Positions 9,798 to 19,911 of a stretch of 64,000 nt of DNA are shown here, piece after piece. The position numbers and the translations under genes are program-made. Location: contig NZ_CP079863.1 in NCBI RefSeq assembly GCF_025263485.1, forward strand, positions 1,550,001 to 1,614,000, given 5' to 3'. Within the stretch, counting starts at the first letter, position 1. Each line of letters begins with the position of its first letter. The DNA is from Mycobacterium sp. SMC-2. Its GTDB lineage: Bacteria; Actinomycetota; Actinomycetes; Mycobacteriales; Mycobacteriaceae. Under the pieces are notes generated by a model that saw only the letters and a list, made by a program, of their open reading frames with translations, did not search any database and was not told the DNA's origin.

Positions 9798-10504
9798 CCG
9801 TCCGCCGCTTTCCGGCCGGCGCGCCAATGCCGGTATCCGCGCCGCGCCGCGAACGCGCCGACGACGGCGGTCACGCACCACACCGCGATCGCCGCGTACG
9901 TCAACGGCGACGACGGGTTCGCGATCGAGGCGCCCAGCGCGGTGTAGACGAACGCGCGCGGCACCGAACCGATGAACGATCCGACGACCATCTGCCACAA
10001 CGGAACTCCGAACGCCCCGAACGCGTAGGAGGCGAGCGCGTCGGAGATCCCGGGAACGAAGCGCTGGCCGACGACCGCCCACAGCCCGCGGCGTTCGATC
10101 AGCGCGTCGATGCGGTCGGCCCGCTTCGGCCCCAGCAGCGCCCGCGCGCTGTCCCGGCCGGCCCGGTGGCCGATGCGGCTGGCGACGATCGCGGTACCGA
10201 CCGTCGCGCCCAGCGTCACGACGACGCCGAGCAGGGGGCCGAACAGCAGCCCGCTGGCCGCGGCCAGGATCGAGCCCGGCACGAACAACGCGCCCAGGAC
10301 GGCCGACGCCACCACGTAGGTGACCGGCGCCGCCGGTCCCGTCGCCGAGACCACGCGCCGCACCTCCTCCACGTGGACGACTCGGGCGACGGCCACCAGG
10401 TAGAACATCACCAGCAGGAAGCCGACGAACACGGCAAGCCGCACGATGTGGGTTCGCCGAGAGCTGAGTTCCGATGCCGGTTCGGAATCGTCGTTGTCGT
10501 CCAT
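9794..10504 (-). CDS. TVP38/TMEM64 (DedA-like) integral membrane protein
   Basis: The protein has 236 residues. After a short acidic N-terminus ([12 protein letters not shown]) come about six hydrophobic segments. The family core is visible as [24 protein letters not shown], the re-entrant glycine-rich segment, and [30 protein letters not shown]38/DedA proteins are implicated in phospholipid translocation and membrane homeostasis. The ATG at 10504 lies 8 nt upstream of the recD stop boundary and removes a long non-membrane extension. Its position next to recD agrees with Rv0625c. Transport activity has not been shown for this member. Confidence 0.85.
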   Translation of the reverse strand: MDDNDDSEPASELSSRRTHIVRLAVFVGFLLVMFYLVAVARVVHVEEVRRVVSATGPAAPVTYVVASAVLGALFVPGSILAAASGLLFGPLLGVVVTLGATVGTAIVASRIGHRAGRDSARALLGPKRADRIDALIERRGLWAVVGQRFVPGISDALASYAFGAFGVPLWQMVVGSFIGSVPRAFVYTALGASIANPSSPLTYAAIAVWCVTAVVGAFAARRGYRHWRAGRKAADG

Positions 10505-10512
10505 GCCGCCCT

Positions 10513-12234
10513 TCACGTGGTCGGCGCCGCGGCCCGCAACCGCTGCGCCAGTCCGGTCGCGCGCACGGCGCGGCGCTCGATGGCCGCGCGCACCGAAGCC
10601 TCGGAACCGGCCACCCGAACCTTGGCCTTCGCCCGCGTCACGGCCGTGTAGAACAATTCGCGCGTCAGCAGCCGCGAGTCCTCGGGCGGCATCAACACCG
10701 TCACCTCGTCGGCCTGGCTGCCCTGACTCTTGTGAATGGTCATGGCGTGCATGGTCTGGATGTCGGTGAGCCGGCTGGTCGCGAAGCCCAGCGTTCCGGT
10801 GGCGCCGGCGATGACGGCCCGCAGCCCGCCGTCGCTTACCACGACCACTCCGGTGTCGCCGTTGTAGACCTTGAGCCCATAGTCGTTGGCCGTCACCAAC
10901 ACTGGCCGTCCGGCGTACCACGCCGACGACACGTGCTGACCGGTCTCCTCCGAGAGCCAGCGCTCCACCTGCCGATTCCAGTGCGACACCCCGTACGGAC
11001 CGTGCCGATGCGCGCACAACAGCCGGTGCTCGTCGAGCGCCGCCAACGCCGCCTCGGTGGCGCCGAGGACCGCGGCCTGCCGCACCCGCAGCGCGTACGG
11101 CACCAGCACCGAGCGCAGCGCCCCGGTGGGCCCGTCGGCGTCCAGCCATTCGATGTGCTCGCCGCCGGCCCGCAGCAACCCCACAACACGGTCCGCGTCG
11201 CCGATCCGGATCGCTTCGGCCAGCGCACCGATCGACTCGCCGAATCGATGCGGCGTGCGCAGCGCCGCGATCCGCACGTCGTCGCGGGAGGTCAGCCCGT
11301 CCACCAGATCGGCCAGCACCGCACCGGCTTCCACCGAGGCCAGCTGGTTCGGGTCGCCAACCAGGATCAGCCGCGTGTCGGGCCGCACGGCCTCCAGCAG
11401 CCGGGCCATCATCGTCAGCGACACCATCGACGTCTCGTCCACGACGATGACGTCGTGCGGCAGCCGGTTGCCGCGGTTGTGCTTGAACCGCACCGACGTA
11501 TCCGGTCGCGAACCCAGCAGCCGATGCAGCGTCGTGGCTTGCAGCCCGGCCAGCCGCGCGCGGTCCGCCGCGTCCAACCGCCGCACCTCGGCCGCCACCG
11601 CCTCGGCGAGCCGCGCCGCCGCCTTGCCGGTCGGCGCGGCCAGCGCGATCCGGGGCCGTGGGAGGCCGCCGAGCTCGGCCTGCCCGGCCAGCAGAGCCAG
11701 CAGCCGCGCCACCGTGGTGGTCTTGCCGGTGCCTGGCCCACCGGTCAGCACGGTAACCGCTTGCGAGACCGCGATTTCCGCGGCCGCCCGCTGCTCGTCA
11801 TAGCCGGGTGGGAAAAGCCGCTCGAAGACGGGCGTTTCGCCGCTGGCCCGGGGTACGGACAGCGCGAGCAGGTCGGCGCACACCTGCTCCTCCTCGAGCC
11901 AGTACCGGTCCAGGTACAACAGCTCGCCGAACAGCCGCAGCACCGGTGGCGTGCCGAGCAGTGGACTGGCCCGCACGGCGGCCATCCATTCCGCGGGGTC
12001 GGGCCACGGCAGGTCCGCGACACCGACTTGCGTTGCCACCGCCCGCAGGTCCACGCACACCGAACCGCCCCGCAGCGCGCGCACCAGCAGCGCGACCGCC
12101 AGCGCCACCCGCTCGTCGCCCTCACCCGCGAGCGCCGTAAGCCGTTGCGCCACATGAATATCGGCGGCCTCGAAGACGCCAGCTTCGGTGTAGGACCGCA
12201 GCAAGCCCTCGGCGGCGATCGCCTCCAGCGTCAC
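10513..12234 (-). CDS. recD: Exodeoxyribonuclease V alpha subunit RecD
   Basis: RecD (573 residues) is the 5'-3' helicase subunit of RecBCD. It carries Walker A GGPGTGKTTT near residue 164, the Walker B-type VVDETSMVS, LVGDPNQLASVEAG, and the late helicase motifs MTIHKSQGSQADEV and FYTAVTRAK. The N-terminal domain that contacts RecBC precedes the ATPase. The start is the GTG at 12234, whose GTGA overlaps the TGA of recB by 4 nt; the longer reading frame upstream is just the recB antiframe. It is the last gene of recC-recB-recD. In mycobacteria RecBCD is known mainly for single-strand annealing, with AdnAB doing the main end resection. Confidence 0.96.
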   Translation of the reverse strand: MTLEAIAAEGLLRSYTEAGVFEAADIHVAQRLTALAGEGDERVALAVALLVRALRGGSVCVDLRAVATQVGVADLPWPDPAEWMAAVRASPLLGTPPVLRLFGELLYLDRYWLEEEQVCADLLALSVPRASGETPVFERLFPPGYDEQRAAAEIAVSQAVTVLTGGPGTGKTTTVARLLALLAGQAELGGLPRPRIALAAPTGKAAARLAEAVAAEVRRLDAADRARLAGLQATTLHRLLGSRPDTSVRFKHNRGNRLPHDVIVVDETSMVSLTMMARLLEAVRPDTRLILVGDPNQLASVEAGAVLADLVDGLTSRDDVRIAALRTPHRFGESIGALAEAIRIGDADRVVGLLRAGGEHIEWLDADGPTGALRSVLVPYALRVRQAAVLGATEAALAALDEHRLLCAHRHGPYGVSHWNRQVERWLSEETGQHVSSAWYAGRPVLVTANDYGLKVYNGDTGVVVVSDGGLRAVIAGATGTLGFATSRLTDIQTMHAMTIHKSQGSQADEVTVLMPPEDSRLLTRELFYTAVTRAKAKVRVAGSEASVRAAIERRAVRATGLAQRLRAAAPTT

Positions 12235-15200
12235 GCGGCCGCCCTCCCATCGAGCAGGTCCGACAACTCGGCGATCAGCGACGAGGGCGGCCGCCAGCTG
12301 AACACACCCGACGGGTGACCGTCGACCACGGGCGTGGCCGCGCCGCACATCCCGCGCACGAACAGGTAGAGGACGCCGCCAAGGTGCCGGCCGGGGTCGT
12401 AGTCCGGCACGCGCCAACGCAGGAACCGGTGCAGCACAACGCTGTACAGCAGCGCCTGCAGCGGATAATCCGAGTGCAGCATCGCCTCGACCAGGCGCGG
12501 CCGGTCGTAATCGGTGGACGTCAACGGCCGGTCGGGATCGCCGAGCCAGTTGGTTTTGTAATCGACCACCAGATAGCGATGCGACGCGCCGTCGGGCACA
12601 CGCAACACGGCGTCGACGGACCCGGTGAGATAGCCGCGCAACGGTTGGTCACCGAGGGGCCGGCTCGTCAACCGGTCGGCATAGGACGCCAGCGGGTCGT
12701 CGGTTGGTAGGTGCGCGCGCAGCAACGCCCCCATGTCCGCCAGCCGGATCTCGGGCGCGGGCGAGCCCAGATCCCCACCGGCCAGCGGGAACTCGAAGTC
12801 CAGCTCGCGCAGCCGATCCGACAGCCCGATCTGGCGCAGCGTCAGGTCGCCGGCCAGTGGGCCCAGTGGCGTCTCGTGCATCGGCAGCATGGCCGCGGCC
12901 AGCACGTCCGGGGCCACGTCGACCGGCCACCACACCGAGTGTCTGCGGATGCGCGCCTGCAGCTCGGCGGCCAGGTCGGTGGCCAGCGGGTCGGCGGTCT
13001 CGAGCACGGCGTGCACCAGCGTGCCGAACTTCGCACCCACCGGCAGCTCGGCCATCGGCGACGGCACCTCGGGCCCGGATGCGGCCTGGGTCAACGGGAT
13101 TTCGCCGACTTCGTCGTCCAGTTCGGTGACCTCCGGCTCGCTACCCACCCCGGTGGACTCGGCCACCCGGATGAGACCGGAGTAGGAGGTGCGCCGCCAC
13201 CCCGTGTCGATGATGCGGTGAAAGTGGCGGCTGTCGAGGCCCGACGGCACCGGCCCGGACGGCATGGGCGGCGCCGCGGCCACCACCGACGGCTCGATCA
13301 CCGGGCCGCCGGCCGCCTCCCACTCCCGCAACCGGGCGAGCGCGTCGGCGTCGGTGATCTTCGCCGGCTCGCATCGGTCGGGCACGAACGGCTCGTTCGG
13401 CCGGCGGCCGCGCAGCAGCCGGGACAGGCCTCCGTTGGGTTCGTCGAACGCCGGCGCCCACCACGCGACGACCTGAGCCTGGGCGCGGGTGAGCGCCACG
13501 TAGGTCAGCCGGCTGTCGTCGCTGGCGTCCTCTTTGCGGCCCAGTTTCTCGACATCCTTGAAGTCCGGGCTGTCCTTGCCGCCGATGTGCAGGCAGCGCA
13601 CGCCCTCGTCGTGGAACAACACCACGTCGCGGTCCTGGGTATTGCGGTTGAACGCGAACGGCAGATACACGATCGGGTATTGCAGGCCCTTGCTCACGAA
13701 CACCGTCATGACCTGCACGGCCGCGGCGTCACTGTCCAGGCGCCGGTTGCGTTCGGGTGCGCCGGCGCGTTCGTCGCGTTGCCTGCGCAGCCAGTCTCGC
13801 AGCGCGGGCAGGCTGGCGCGCTCCCGGTGCGCGACCTCCTGCAGCAACTGGGCGATGTGCGCCAGGTCGGTCATATGGCGTTCGCCGCCGTGGGCCGACA
13901 GCACCCGATCGCCCATGCCCGAAAGCTGGGCCGCCTCGAAGATGGCGGCGACTCCGCGTTCGCGGGCGTGGCCGGCCCACTCCCGCAACGTTTCCGCGAC
14001 CCGATCGGTCAGCGCGTCACCGCCGGCCGCCAGGGATTCCGCGGTCTCGCCGAAGAACATCGTGGCCGCCGCGGCGCGCACCATGCCGGGCCGGTGCGGC
14101 TGGTCGAACGCCTCCAGCAGGCACAGCCAATCTTCGGCGGCGTCGGAGGCGAACACGTCGGAGTCACCGGTGTAAACCGCCGGCACGTCCGCGTCGCACA
14201 GCGCCTTGAAGCAGGCGGCGGCGTCCTTGTGCTTCTCCACGATCACGGCGATGTCGCGGGCCTGCAGCGGCCTGCCGGCGAACGTCGCGCCACCCGCCAG
14301 CAGCGCGCGGATATCGGCGGCGAGGTCGGCGCCGATGTGCGCCCGCAGCTCGTCGATGGGCAGGTTCTGAATCCCGCTGCGCCCCAAACTTTCCCGCTGC
14401 ACCACCCGCAACCGGAACGGGTCATTGCGCGGCGCCCCGGCGAGCCGGTGACCCTGGTGGTAGGCGTCGACGTTGTCCACCACGATCGCGGGGTCGCCGA
14501 GTTGGGCGCCCCGCAGCACCACCTGCAGCCGCTCGACGAGCGCCGCGTCGGTGCGCCAATTGATGGCCAGCGTCTTCTGCTCGCCCGCCGTCTCGGCCGC
14601 CCGCAGGTACGTCACGATGTCGCCGCCGCGAAACGCGTAGATGGCCTGCTTGGGATCACCGATGAGAATCACGGTGGAGCGCCCGCTGAACGCGCGGTCG
14701 ATCACCTGCCATTGCACCGGGTCGGTGTCCTGGAACTCGTCGACCATGACGATCGGCCAGCGGTGATGCATGCGTAGCCGAGCGGGGGAGTCGTCGGTGG
14801 CCAGCGCGTCGGCGAGCCGGCTCAGCAGGTCGTCGTAGCCGAGCACGCCCAGGCGTCGTTTGCGCGTATCCAGTTCCGCGAGAACGTCTTCGGCGAACGT
14901 CACGCAGACGGCGGCCCGCGAACCGGGCTCGGGGTCCAGCGGCCGCAGCTGCGTCGACGGGTTCTTGACCACCTCGCGCGCCAGCCGCAGCGCCTCGCGG
15001 TAACCCAGCGCCGGATCGTCGCGCTCCTGCCCGAAGTGGGCGAGGTACAGGTCGTCGACGATCTCGACGATCAGCTCGTCGAGGCTCTCCAGCAGCGTGA
15101 CGTTCGCGGCGGTGTCACCGGCCACGCCCAGCGACTTCAACACCAGCTGGCAGAACTGGTGCGTGGTGGCGATGGTCGCCGCGTCGAAGCCGGCCAGCGC

Positions 15201-15533
15201 GTCGCGGAGGCGTTGCTTGCGCGCCGCGCATTCGTCCTCGGTGCCGTCCAGCAGGTACGCCACCAACTCGTTGGCGCCGGCGCCGTCGCCGAAAGCGGCC
15301 ACGGCCTCGACCATTTGGCCGCGGACCCGCTCGCGCAGCTCCTGGCTGGCGGCCCGGCCGAACGTGATGAGCAACATCTGGTCCAGCGTCGCCGCGCCCT
15401 CGGCGACATAGCGGGTCACCAGGCCGGCCAGCGCGAAAGTCTTGCCGGTGCCGGCGCTGGCCTGCAGCACGGTGGTGGACCGATCGGCGGGCAGCGGGCC
15501 GAGCAGGTCGAAACGCTCGATCGCCTGCTTCAT
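12231..15533 (-). CDS. recB: Exodeoxyribonuclease V beta subunit RecB
   Basis: RecB (1100 residues) is the 3'-5' helicase and nuclease subunit. Visible motifs are Walker A QASAGTGKTFALAGL (residues 24-38), the UvrD-type DEFQDTDPVQW, ILIGDPKQAIYAFRGGD, TVFVSKGLQYPIVYLPFAF, and TYVALTRAQAQ. The C-terminal nuclease domain shows YLVVDYKTNWLGDPD near residue 990, with the Asp/Lys of the RecB nuclease motif. The ATG at 15533 is used because it leaves 1 nt after the recC stop and puts the P-loop at the expected distance from the N-terminus. It overlaps recD by 4 nt. Confidence 0.96.
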   Translation of the reverse strand: MKQAIERFDLLGPLPADRSTTVLQASAGTGKTFALAGLVTRYVAEGAATLDQMLLITFGRAASQELRERVRGQMVEAVAAFGDGAGANELVAYLLDGTEDECAARKQRLRDALAGFDAATIATTHQFCQLVLKSLGVAGDTAANVTLLESLDELIVEIVDDLYLAHFGQERDDPALGYREALRLAREVVKNPSTQLRPLDPEPGSRAAVCVTFAEDVLAELDTRKRRLGVLGYDDLLSRLADALATDDSPARLRMHHRWPIVMVDEFQDTDPVQWQVIDRAFSGRSTVILIGDPKQAIYAFRGGDIVTYLRAAETAGEQKTLAINWRTDAALVERLQVVLRGAQLGDPAIVVDNVDAYHQGHRLAGAPRNDPFRLRVVQRESLGRSGIQNLPIDELRAHIGADLAADIRALLAGGATFAGRPLQARDIAVIVEKHKDAAACFKALCDADVPAVYTGDSDVFASDAAEDWLCLLEAFDQPHRPGMVRAAAATMFFGETAESLAAGGDALTDRVAETLREWAGHARERGVAAIFEAAQLSGMGDRVLSAHGGERHMTDLAHIAQLLQEVAHRERASLPALRDWLRRQRDERAGAPERNRRLDSDAAAVQVMTVFVSKGLQYPIVYLPFAFNRNTQDRDVVLFHDEGVRCLHIGGKDSPDFKDVEKLGRKEDASDDSRLTYVALTRAQAQVVAWWAPAFDEPNGGLSRLLRGRRPNEPFVPDRCEPAKITDADALARLREWEAAGGPVIEPSVVAAAPPMPSGPVPSGLDSRHFHRIIDTGWRRTSYSGLIRVAESTGVGSEPEVTELDDEVGEIPLTQAASGPEVPSPMAELPVGAKFGTLVHAVLETADPLATDLAAELQARIRRHSVWWPVDVAPDVLAAAMLPMHETPLGPLAGDLTLRQIGLSDRLRELDFEFPLAGGDLGSPAPEIRLADMGALLRAHLPTDDPLASYADRLTSRPLGDQPLRGYLTGSVDAVLRVPDGASHRYLVVDYKTNWLGDPDRPLTSTDYDRPRLVEAMLHSDYPLQALLYSVVLHRFLRWRVPDYDPGRHLGGVLYLFVRGMCGAATPVVDGHPSGVFSWRPPSSLIAELSDLLDGRAAA

Positions 15534-15534
15534 G

Positions 15535-18500
15535 TCAGGGTTTCCTCTCGGCGCGCAGCATCGGCAGCCAAACCCGGGCGGCGTATGCGCCCAGCCGGGT
15601 GTCCTCGCCGTCGTGCTCCTCACCCGGGCGCGGCGGCTGCATCAGATCGGTCAGCCGCGCGTTCTTGCCCCAGGCCCGCACGTGGGCGGGCGCGGCGTCC
15701 TCCGCGGGGTATCGGTCGCTGGATTTCCACCGGTATTGCGCCTCGCGCAGCGGATCGTCGCCGCAGTGCCGCGCGGCCGCCCAGGCGTAGGACGTCTTGA
15801 TGGGCAACGGAATCGGCTCCCGGCGCCCCGCGTCGTAGATCGCCACCAGCTCGCGCAGCAGCGCCACGGCGTCCTCGTGGGGCCGCCCGAGCCCCTCCAC
15901 CCGCGGGGTGGTTCCCCTCTTCAGGCGGCCGATGCACACCGCCGACCAGTCGCGGCCCGGATCGTGAGCGATCAACGCCAGCAACGGAATCCACGACTCG
16001 AGTAAATGCTTGCCGTCGAGCTTGGAGTACGTCACCGACACCAGCCGCTCCCCGTACACCGGTGACACCGTGCCCGTGAGCCGGCGCCCGCGGCCGAGAT
16101 CGATGTCGACGTCGTACGCGCGGGCGTCGGCCCGGCGGTGCCGCTGCGCCGCGGCCGCCAGCAGGGCGGCCTGATCGCGGATCTCCGCCGCCCTGCGCCA
16201 ACCCAGTTGCCCGGGCGGCAACGTCCCCCGCCGCCACTCGGCCTGCCGCGCGTCGTCGGGCGTCCACCCGCGCAGGATGTCGCCCAGCATGCGGTCGCCG
16301 ACCGTCCACTCCTCGAGGGCGTCGAGGTCGACGGGCATGGCGTCCTGCACGCCGTCGACGTCCCGCGGCAGCGTGAACTCCAGCGCGCGGAAGAAGCCCT
16401 TGACCGGGTCCTTGAAGAAGCCGATGAGGTCGGCGAGGATGACGTCGTCGGCGGGTGGTGGTGGCAGCGGTCCCGAAATGAACTTGGGCGCGTCGCCGCG
16501 CTCGCCGGTGGCCGCCCGCGCCGCCCGCAGCGCCGTCGGGTCGAAGCTGAAGGGAACCTTCGGCACCAGCTTTCCCGGGATGACGTTGCGAACGTCGAAG
16601 GGCTGCAACGGATGCTCGACGACGATGCGCCCGCGAATCTTGTCCGCGGTGGTTATGTCCAGCGTGTCCAGAAGTTCGGCCAACGGCACCGCCGGCGGGC
16701 GCGGCTGGCCCGAGTATTCGTTGGCGCCGGTGTAGGTGATCACCAGCTTCTCGGTGGCCGCCCCGATCGCGTCGAGCAGCAATTGCCGGTCCTCCGAGCG
16801 GATGTCGCGTTCGCCGGTCATCGGGTCGCGCGCCAGCGCGTCGTCGCCGTCGACCACACCGAGCCGGGGAAACACCCCGTCGTCGAGGCCCACCAGGCAC
16901 ACCACCCGGTGCGGCACCGAGCGCATCGGGACCATGGTGCACACCGTCAGCGTGCCGGTGCGGAAGTTGGCCCGCGTCGGGCGGCCGGCGAGGCGTCCGT
17001 GCAGCAGCGCCCGGATGTCGGGCAGCCGCAGCAGGGTATCGGCCCGCGGCCCGGCGTCGGCCAACGTCGAAGCGAACTCCCGTTGCAGCTGCGCGGTCTG
17101 CCACAGGTCGGAGTCGTCGACGCGGGTCAACAGGCCGATGCCGTCGGCCAGCGCGGCCAGCCAGTCGCGTAACGGCCGGGCGCCCGTGAGCGAGTCGGCC
17201 ACGCGCTGCAGCCGGGCCACGAATTCGGCGAACTGGCCGGCCAATTCGACGCGGTTGCTGCTGACATCGTCGAGCGGCAACGTCGCGTCGATCCAGGCGT
17301 GCGAGTCGTCGGACATCGCGACGCCGGCCAGCACCCGGTCGATGCCGAAACGCCAAGTGTTGTGCACGAAGTCGACGTGGTACGGCCGCCGGTGTTCCTG
17401 ATCGAACCCCCACCGGATGTTCGCCTGCCGGACCCAGCGGGTGATGGCCTCCAGATCGTCGTCGGTGAAACCGAAGCGGGCGCGCACCGGCGCGGCCTCG
17501 GCGAAGTCGAGCACCTCGCTGGCGGTCGCCCTGCCGCCCGCCAGCGCCAGCAGCCGCGAGGCGACCCCGAGCAGCGGATTCGTTTGCAGCGGTGAGCGGT
17601 CCGCGAGCTTTACTCGCAGTCGGTGCGCGGGATGCGCGCCTTGCACCACGTCGCCGAGCCCGAAGTCGGCGACGATCAGCGGCGCATACGTCTCGATGTC
17701 CGGGCACATCACCAGGATGTCGCGCGGCTGAAGCGTGGGGTCGTCCTGCAGCAGGCCGAGCAGCACCTCGCGCAGCACGTCGACCTGGCGCGCAGGGCCG
17801 TGACAGTTGTGTACCTGCACCGAGCGATCGTCGGCGGCGAGCTTACGCCCTTGGCGCCGAACGGCATTCGCGGCGATGTCGGATTGCAGCCAGCCGAGCA
17901 GCGTGTCGGGACGTTCCGGTGCCGGAAGGTACTCGTCGGTGCTGGGATCGGCGGGCAGGCCGCGTTGCAGTTCGCGCAGGTCGCGCCCGAGCGTCGCCAG
18001 CAGCGGATGGCCCACGACGCGGTGGCTGGTGTCCGCGCGGCGGGGGATCGCGCCGCGGGCGCCGGCCAGCGCGCGCCACAGTTGGTCGCTGGGATGTGGC
18101 AGCCACAGGTGCAGGTCGTGGTGGGCGGACAACGCGTCCAGCAGCTCCACGTCGGTGCACGCCAATCGGGTGTGCCCGAACAGCGACAGTCGCGACGGCA
18201 GGTGGGTGCGGCCCTCGCGCAGCCGGGTCACGGTCGTGTGATGCCGGATGTGCGGGGGATCGGCGGGCACCGCGGCCACCAGCGCCCGCCAGAGCTCCGG
18301 CTGCCAGGCCAGGTCGGGGTCGAGGTCGCCGACCTCGCCCGCCAGCCAGTCGGCGAGCAGCCGCGGACGCTGCCTGGCATACGAGGCGAACAAGCCGGCC
18401 AGCCGGCGCGCCACCGAGTAGCGCCGCCCGCGGCGCAGCTCCGCCTCGGCCTCCGTCGGCGCGAAGTGACCCAAATGCGTTGCCAGCGTGCGACACCACG

Positions 18501-18822
18501 GCTCGTCCAGGGAGCAGTCGATCACCTCCAACAGCGGCCAGGCCATCGCGTCCGGCGACCATGGATCCTCCTCGGCCGTGCCGGTGAGTTCGGCGATCAG
18601 GGAGCCGGGACTCCGGAACGCCACCCCGGCGCACACCCCGTCGCCGCCGCGGTCGCGCCCGAGCACATGCGACAACCGCTGACTGAGCCAGCGTTCGACG
18701 CCGCGCGCCGGCACCAGAACCAGTTCTTCGGTGAACGGGTCGGCCAGCGGGTTGGCCAGCAGGGCGCCGAGGCCGTCGGCAAGGAGGTCGGTGCGCTCGG
18801 CACGGTGGAGATGAAGCGCCAT
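15535..18822 (-). CDS. recC: Exodeoxyribonuclease V gamma subunit RecC
   Basis: RecC (1095 residues) is the subunit that splits the DNA duplex and, in E. coli, reads Chi. It is an inactivated helicase. The N-terminal MALHLHRAERTDLLADGLG, the segment LVPARGVERWLSQRLSHVLG, ILVMCPDIETYAPLIV, VCLVGLDDGVFPRLG, and a degenerate nuclease-like C-terminus identify it. Its length matches mycobacterial RecC. It is the first gene of the operon, and recB follows after 1 nt. A methyltransferase gene on the same strand ends 50 nt upstream, so readthrough into recC is possible. No strong promoter was identified. Confidence 0.95.
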   Translation of the reverse strand: MALHLHRAERTDLLADGLGALLANPLADPFTEELVLVPARGVERWLSQRLSHVLGRDRGGDGVCAGVAFRSPGSLIAELTGTAEEDPWSPDAMAWPLLEVIDCSLDEPWCRTLATHLGHFAPTEAEAELRRGRRYSVARRLAGLFASYARQRPRLLADWLAGEVGDLDPDLAWQPELWRALVAAVPADPPHIRHHTTVTRLREGRTHLPSRLSLFGHTRLACTDVELLDALSAHHDLHLWLPHPSDQLWRALAGARGAIPRRADTSHRVVGHPLLATLGRDLRELQRGLPADPSTDEYLPAPERPDTLLGWLQSDIAANAVRRQGRKLAADDRSVQVHNCHGPARQVDVLREVLLGLLQDDPTLQPRDILVMCPDIETYAPLIVADFGLGDVVQGAHPAHRLRVKLADRSPLQTNPLLGVASRLLALAGGRATASEVLDFAEAAPVRARFGFTDDDLEAITRWVRQANIRWGFDQEHRRPYHVDFVHNTWRFGIDRVLAGVAMSDDSHAWIDATLPLDDVSSNRVELAGQFAEFVARLQRVADSLTGARPLRDWLAALADGIGLLTRVDDSDLWQTAQLQREFASTLADAGPRADTLLRLPDIRALLHGRLAGRPTRANFRTGTLTVCTMVPMRSVPHRVVCLVGLDDGVFPRLGVVDGDDALARDPMTGERDIRSEDRQLLLDAIGAATEKLVITYTGANEYSGQPRPPAVPLAELLDTLDITTADKIRGRIVVEHPLQPFDVRNVIPGKLVPKVPFSFDPTALRAARAATGERGDAPKFISGPLPPPPADDVILADLIGFFKDPVKGFFRALEFTLPRDVDGVQDAMPVDLDALEEWTVGDRMLGDILRGWTPDDARQAEWRRGTLPPGQLGWRRAAEIRDQAALLAAAAQRHRRADARAYDVDIDLGRGRRLTGTVSPVYGERLVSVTYSKLDGKHLLESWIPLLALIAHDPGRDWSAVCIGRLKRGTTPRVEGLGRPHEDAVALLRELVAIYDAGRREPIPLPIKTSYAWAAARHCGDDPLREAQYRWKSSDRYPAEDAAPAHVRAWGKNARLTDLMQPPRPGEEHDGEDTRLGAYAARVWLPMLRAERKP

Positions 18823-18871
18823 CGCGGTGCCACGATAGCCCCGGACACCGACAAGGGTTGGTGGTTATGGC

Positions 18872-19735
18872 CTACTTGGCCAGCGTGAACTGGTTGATGT
18901 CGATATAGCCGTCGCGGAAGGCCTGGGCGCAACCGGTCAGATACCGCATGTAGCGGTCGTAGACCTCTTCGGATTGGATCGCGATCGCCTCGTTCCGGTG
19001 CGCCTCGAGCGCCGCGGCCCACAGGTCAAGGGTGCGGGCGTAGTGCAGCTGCAGCGACTGCCTGCGGACCAGGTTGAAACCCATCTTCGACGCGTGGAAC
19101 TCCACCATCTCGATCGGCGGCAACTGCCCACCGGGGAAGATCTCGGCGGCGATGAAGTCGTTGAAGCTGGTCTGCTCTTCGGTCATCGGCAGGCCGTGCT
19201 CGACGATCTGCTCCGGGGTCAGCATGGTGATCGTGTGCAGCAGCATCACCCCGTCGTCGGGCAGGACGTGGTGGGCCATCTCGAAGAAATCGTCATAGCG
19301 GTCATAGCCGAAGTGCTCGAACGCGCCGATGGAGACGATCCGGTCGACGGGCTCGTCGAACTGTTCCCAGCCCTGTAGCAGCACCCGCCTGCTGTGCGGG
19401 GTGTTCATCGCGTCGAACAGCTTCTGCACGTGGGCGGCCTGGTGCTTGGACAGCGTCAGACCGACGACGTCCACGTCGTACTTCTCGATCGCGCGGCGCA
19501 TCGTGGCGCCCCAGCCGCACCCGACGTCCAACAGCGTCATCCCGGGGTGCAACCCCAGCTTGCCGAGCGCCAGGTCCATCTTGCGGAGCTGCGCCTCTTC
19601 CAGCGGGATATCTCGCATGCGATCGAAGTACGCGCAGCTGTAGGTCATGGTGGGGTCGAGGAACAGCCGGAAGAAGTCGTCGGACAGGTCGTAGTGCGCC
19701 TGGACTTCCTCGAAATGCGGCGTCAGGTGTGTCAT
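18872..19735 (-). CDS. Cyclopropane mycolic acid synthase-family methyltransferase (MmaA2/CmaA1/PcaA-like)
   Basis: The 287-residue protein has the SAM site [14 protein letters not shown] (68-81) and the conserved active-site residues of cyclopropane synthases: Cys34 in YSCAYF, Glu140 in IGAFEHFG and His167 in LLHTIT. It starts LTPHFEEVQAHYDLSDDFFRLFLDP, which reads most like the MmaA2/PcaA/CmaA1 group. Such enzymes cyclopropanate or otherwise modify meromycolate double bonds. Odd features are a one-residue insertion (FDRMRDIPLEEAQ) and a divergent 175-200 region (TEEQTSFNDFIAAEIFPGG). The ATG at 19735 removes an arginine-rich extension. It lies between recC and echA3, away from the main mmaA cluster that starts at 35.3 kb, where an mmaA2 copy is missing. 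Confidence 0.85.
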   Translation of the reverse strand: MTHLTPHFEEVQAHYDLSDDFFRLFLDPTMTYSCAYFDRMRDIPLEEAQLRKMDLALGKLGLHPGMTLLDVGCGWGATMRRAIEKYDVDVVGLTLSKHQAAHVQKLFDAMNTPHSRRVLLQGWEQFDEPVDRIVSIGAFEHFGYDRYDDFFEMAHHVLPDDGVMLLHTITMLTPEQIVEHGLPMTEEQTSFNDFIAAEIFPGGQLPPIEMVEFHASKMGFNLVRRQSLQLHYARTLDLWAAALEAHRNEAIAIQSEEVYDRYMRYLTGCAQAFRDGYIDINQFTLAK

Positions 19736-19769
19736 GCCGGCTACGCGCCTTCCTGCATCCGGGGCCACT

Positions 19770-19805
19770 CAGCTGGTTCACGAGCGCGCGGTGCAGCTGG
19801 TTCAC
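19770..19805. repeat. 12-bp direct repeat in the divergent promoter region
   Basis: CAGCTGGTTCAC occurs at 19770-19781 and again at 19794-19805, a 24-bp period. It lies between the divergent CMAS-type methyltransferase (start 19735) and the nitroreductase (start 19912). Direct repeats with about two helical turns of spacing can be regulator sites. No matching regulator gene is adjacent, so the role is unknown. Confidence 0.5.
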
Positions 19806-19911
19806 CATGGCTTCCCGAATGGGCCGGAATGAAACTCAGCGGCGTATGCGGGGAATTTGCCCGAGAATACTCCCGTTTACCCGGAGTCGGCTGGAGAATG
19901 AGGAGGCACCC

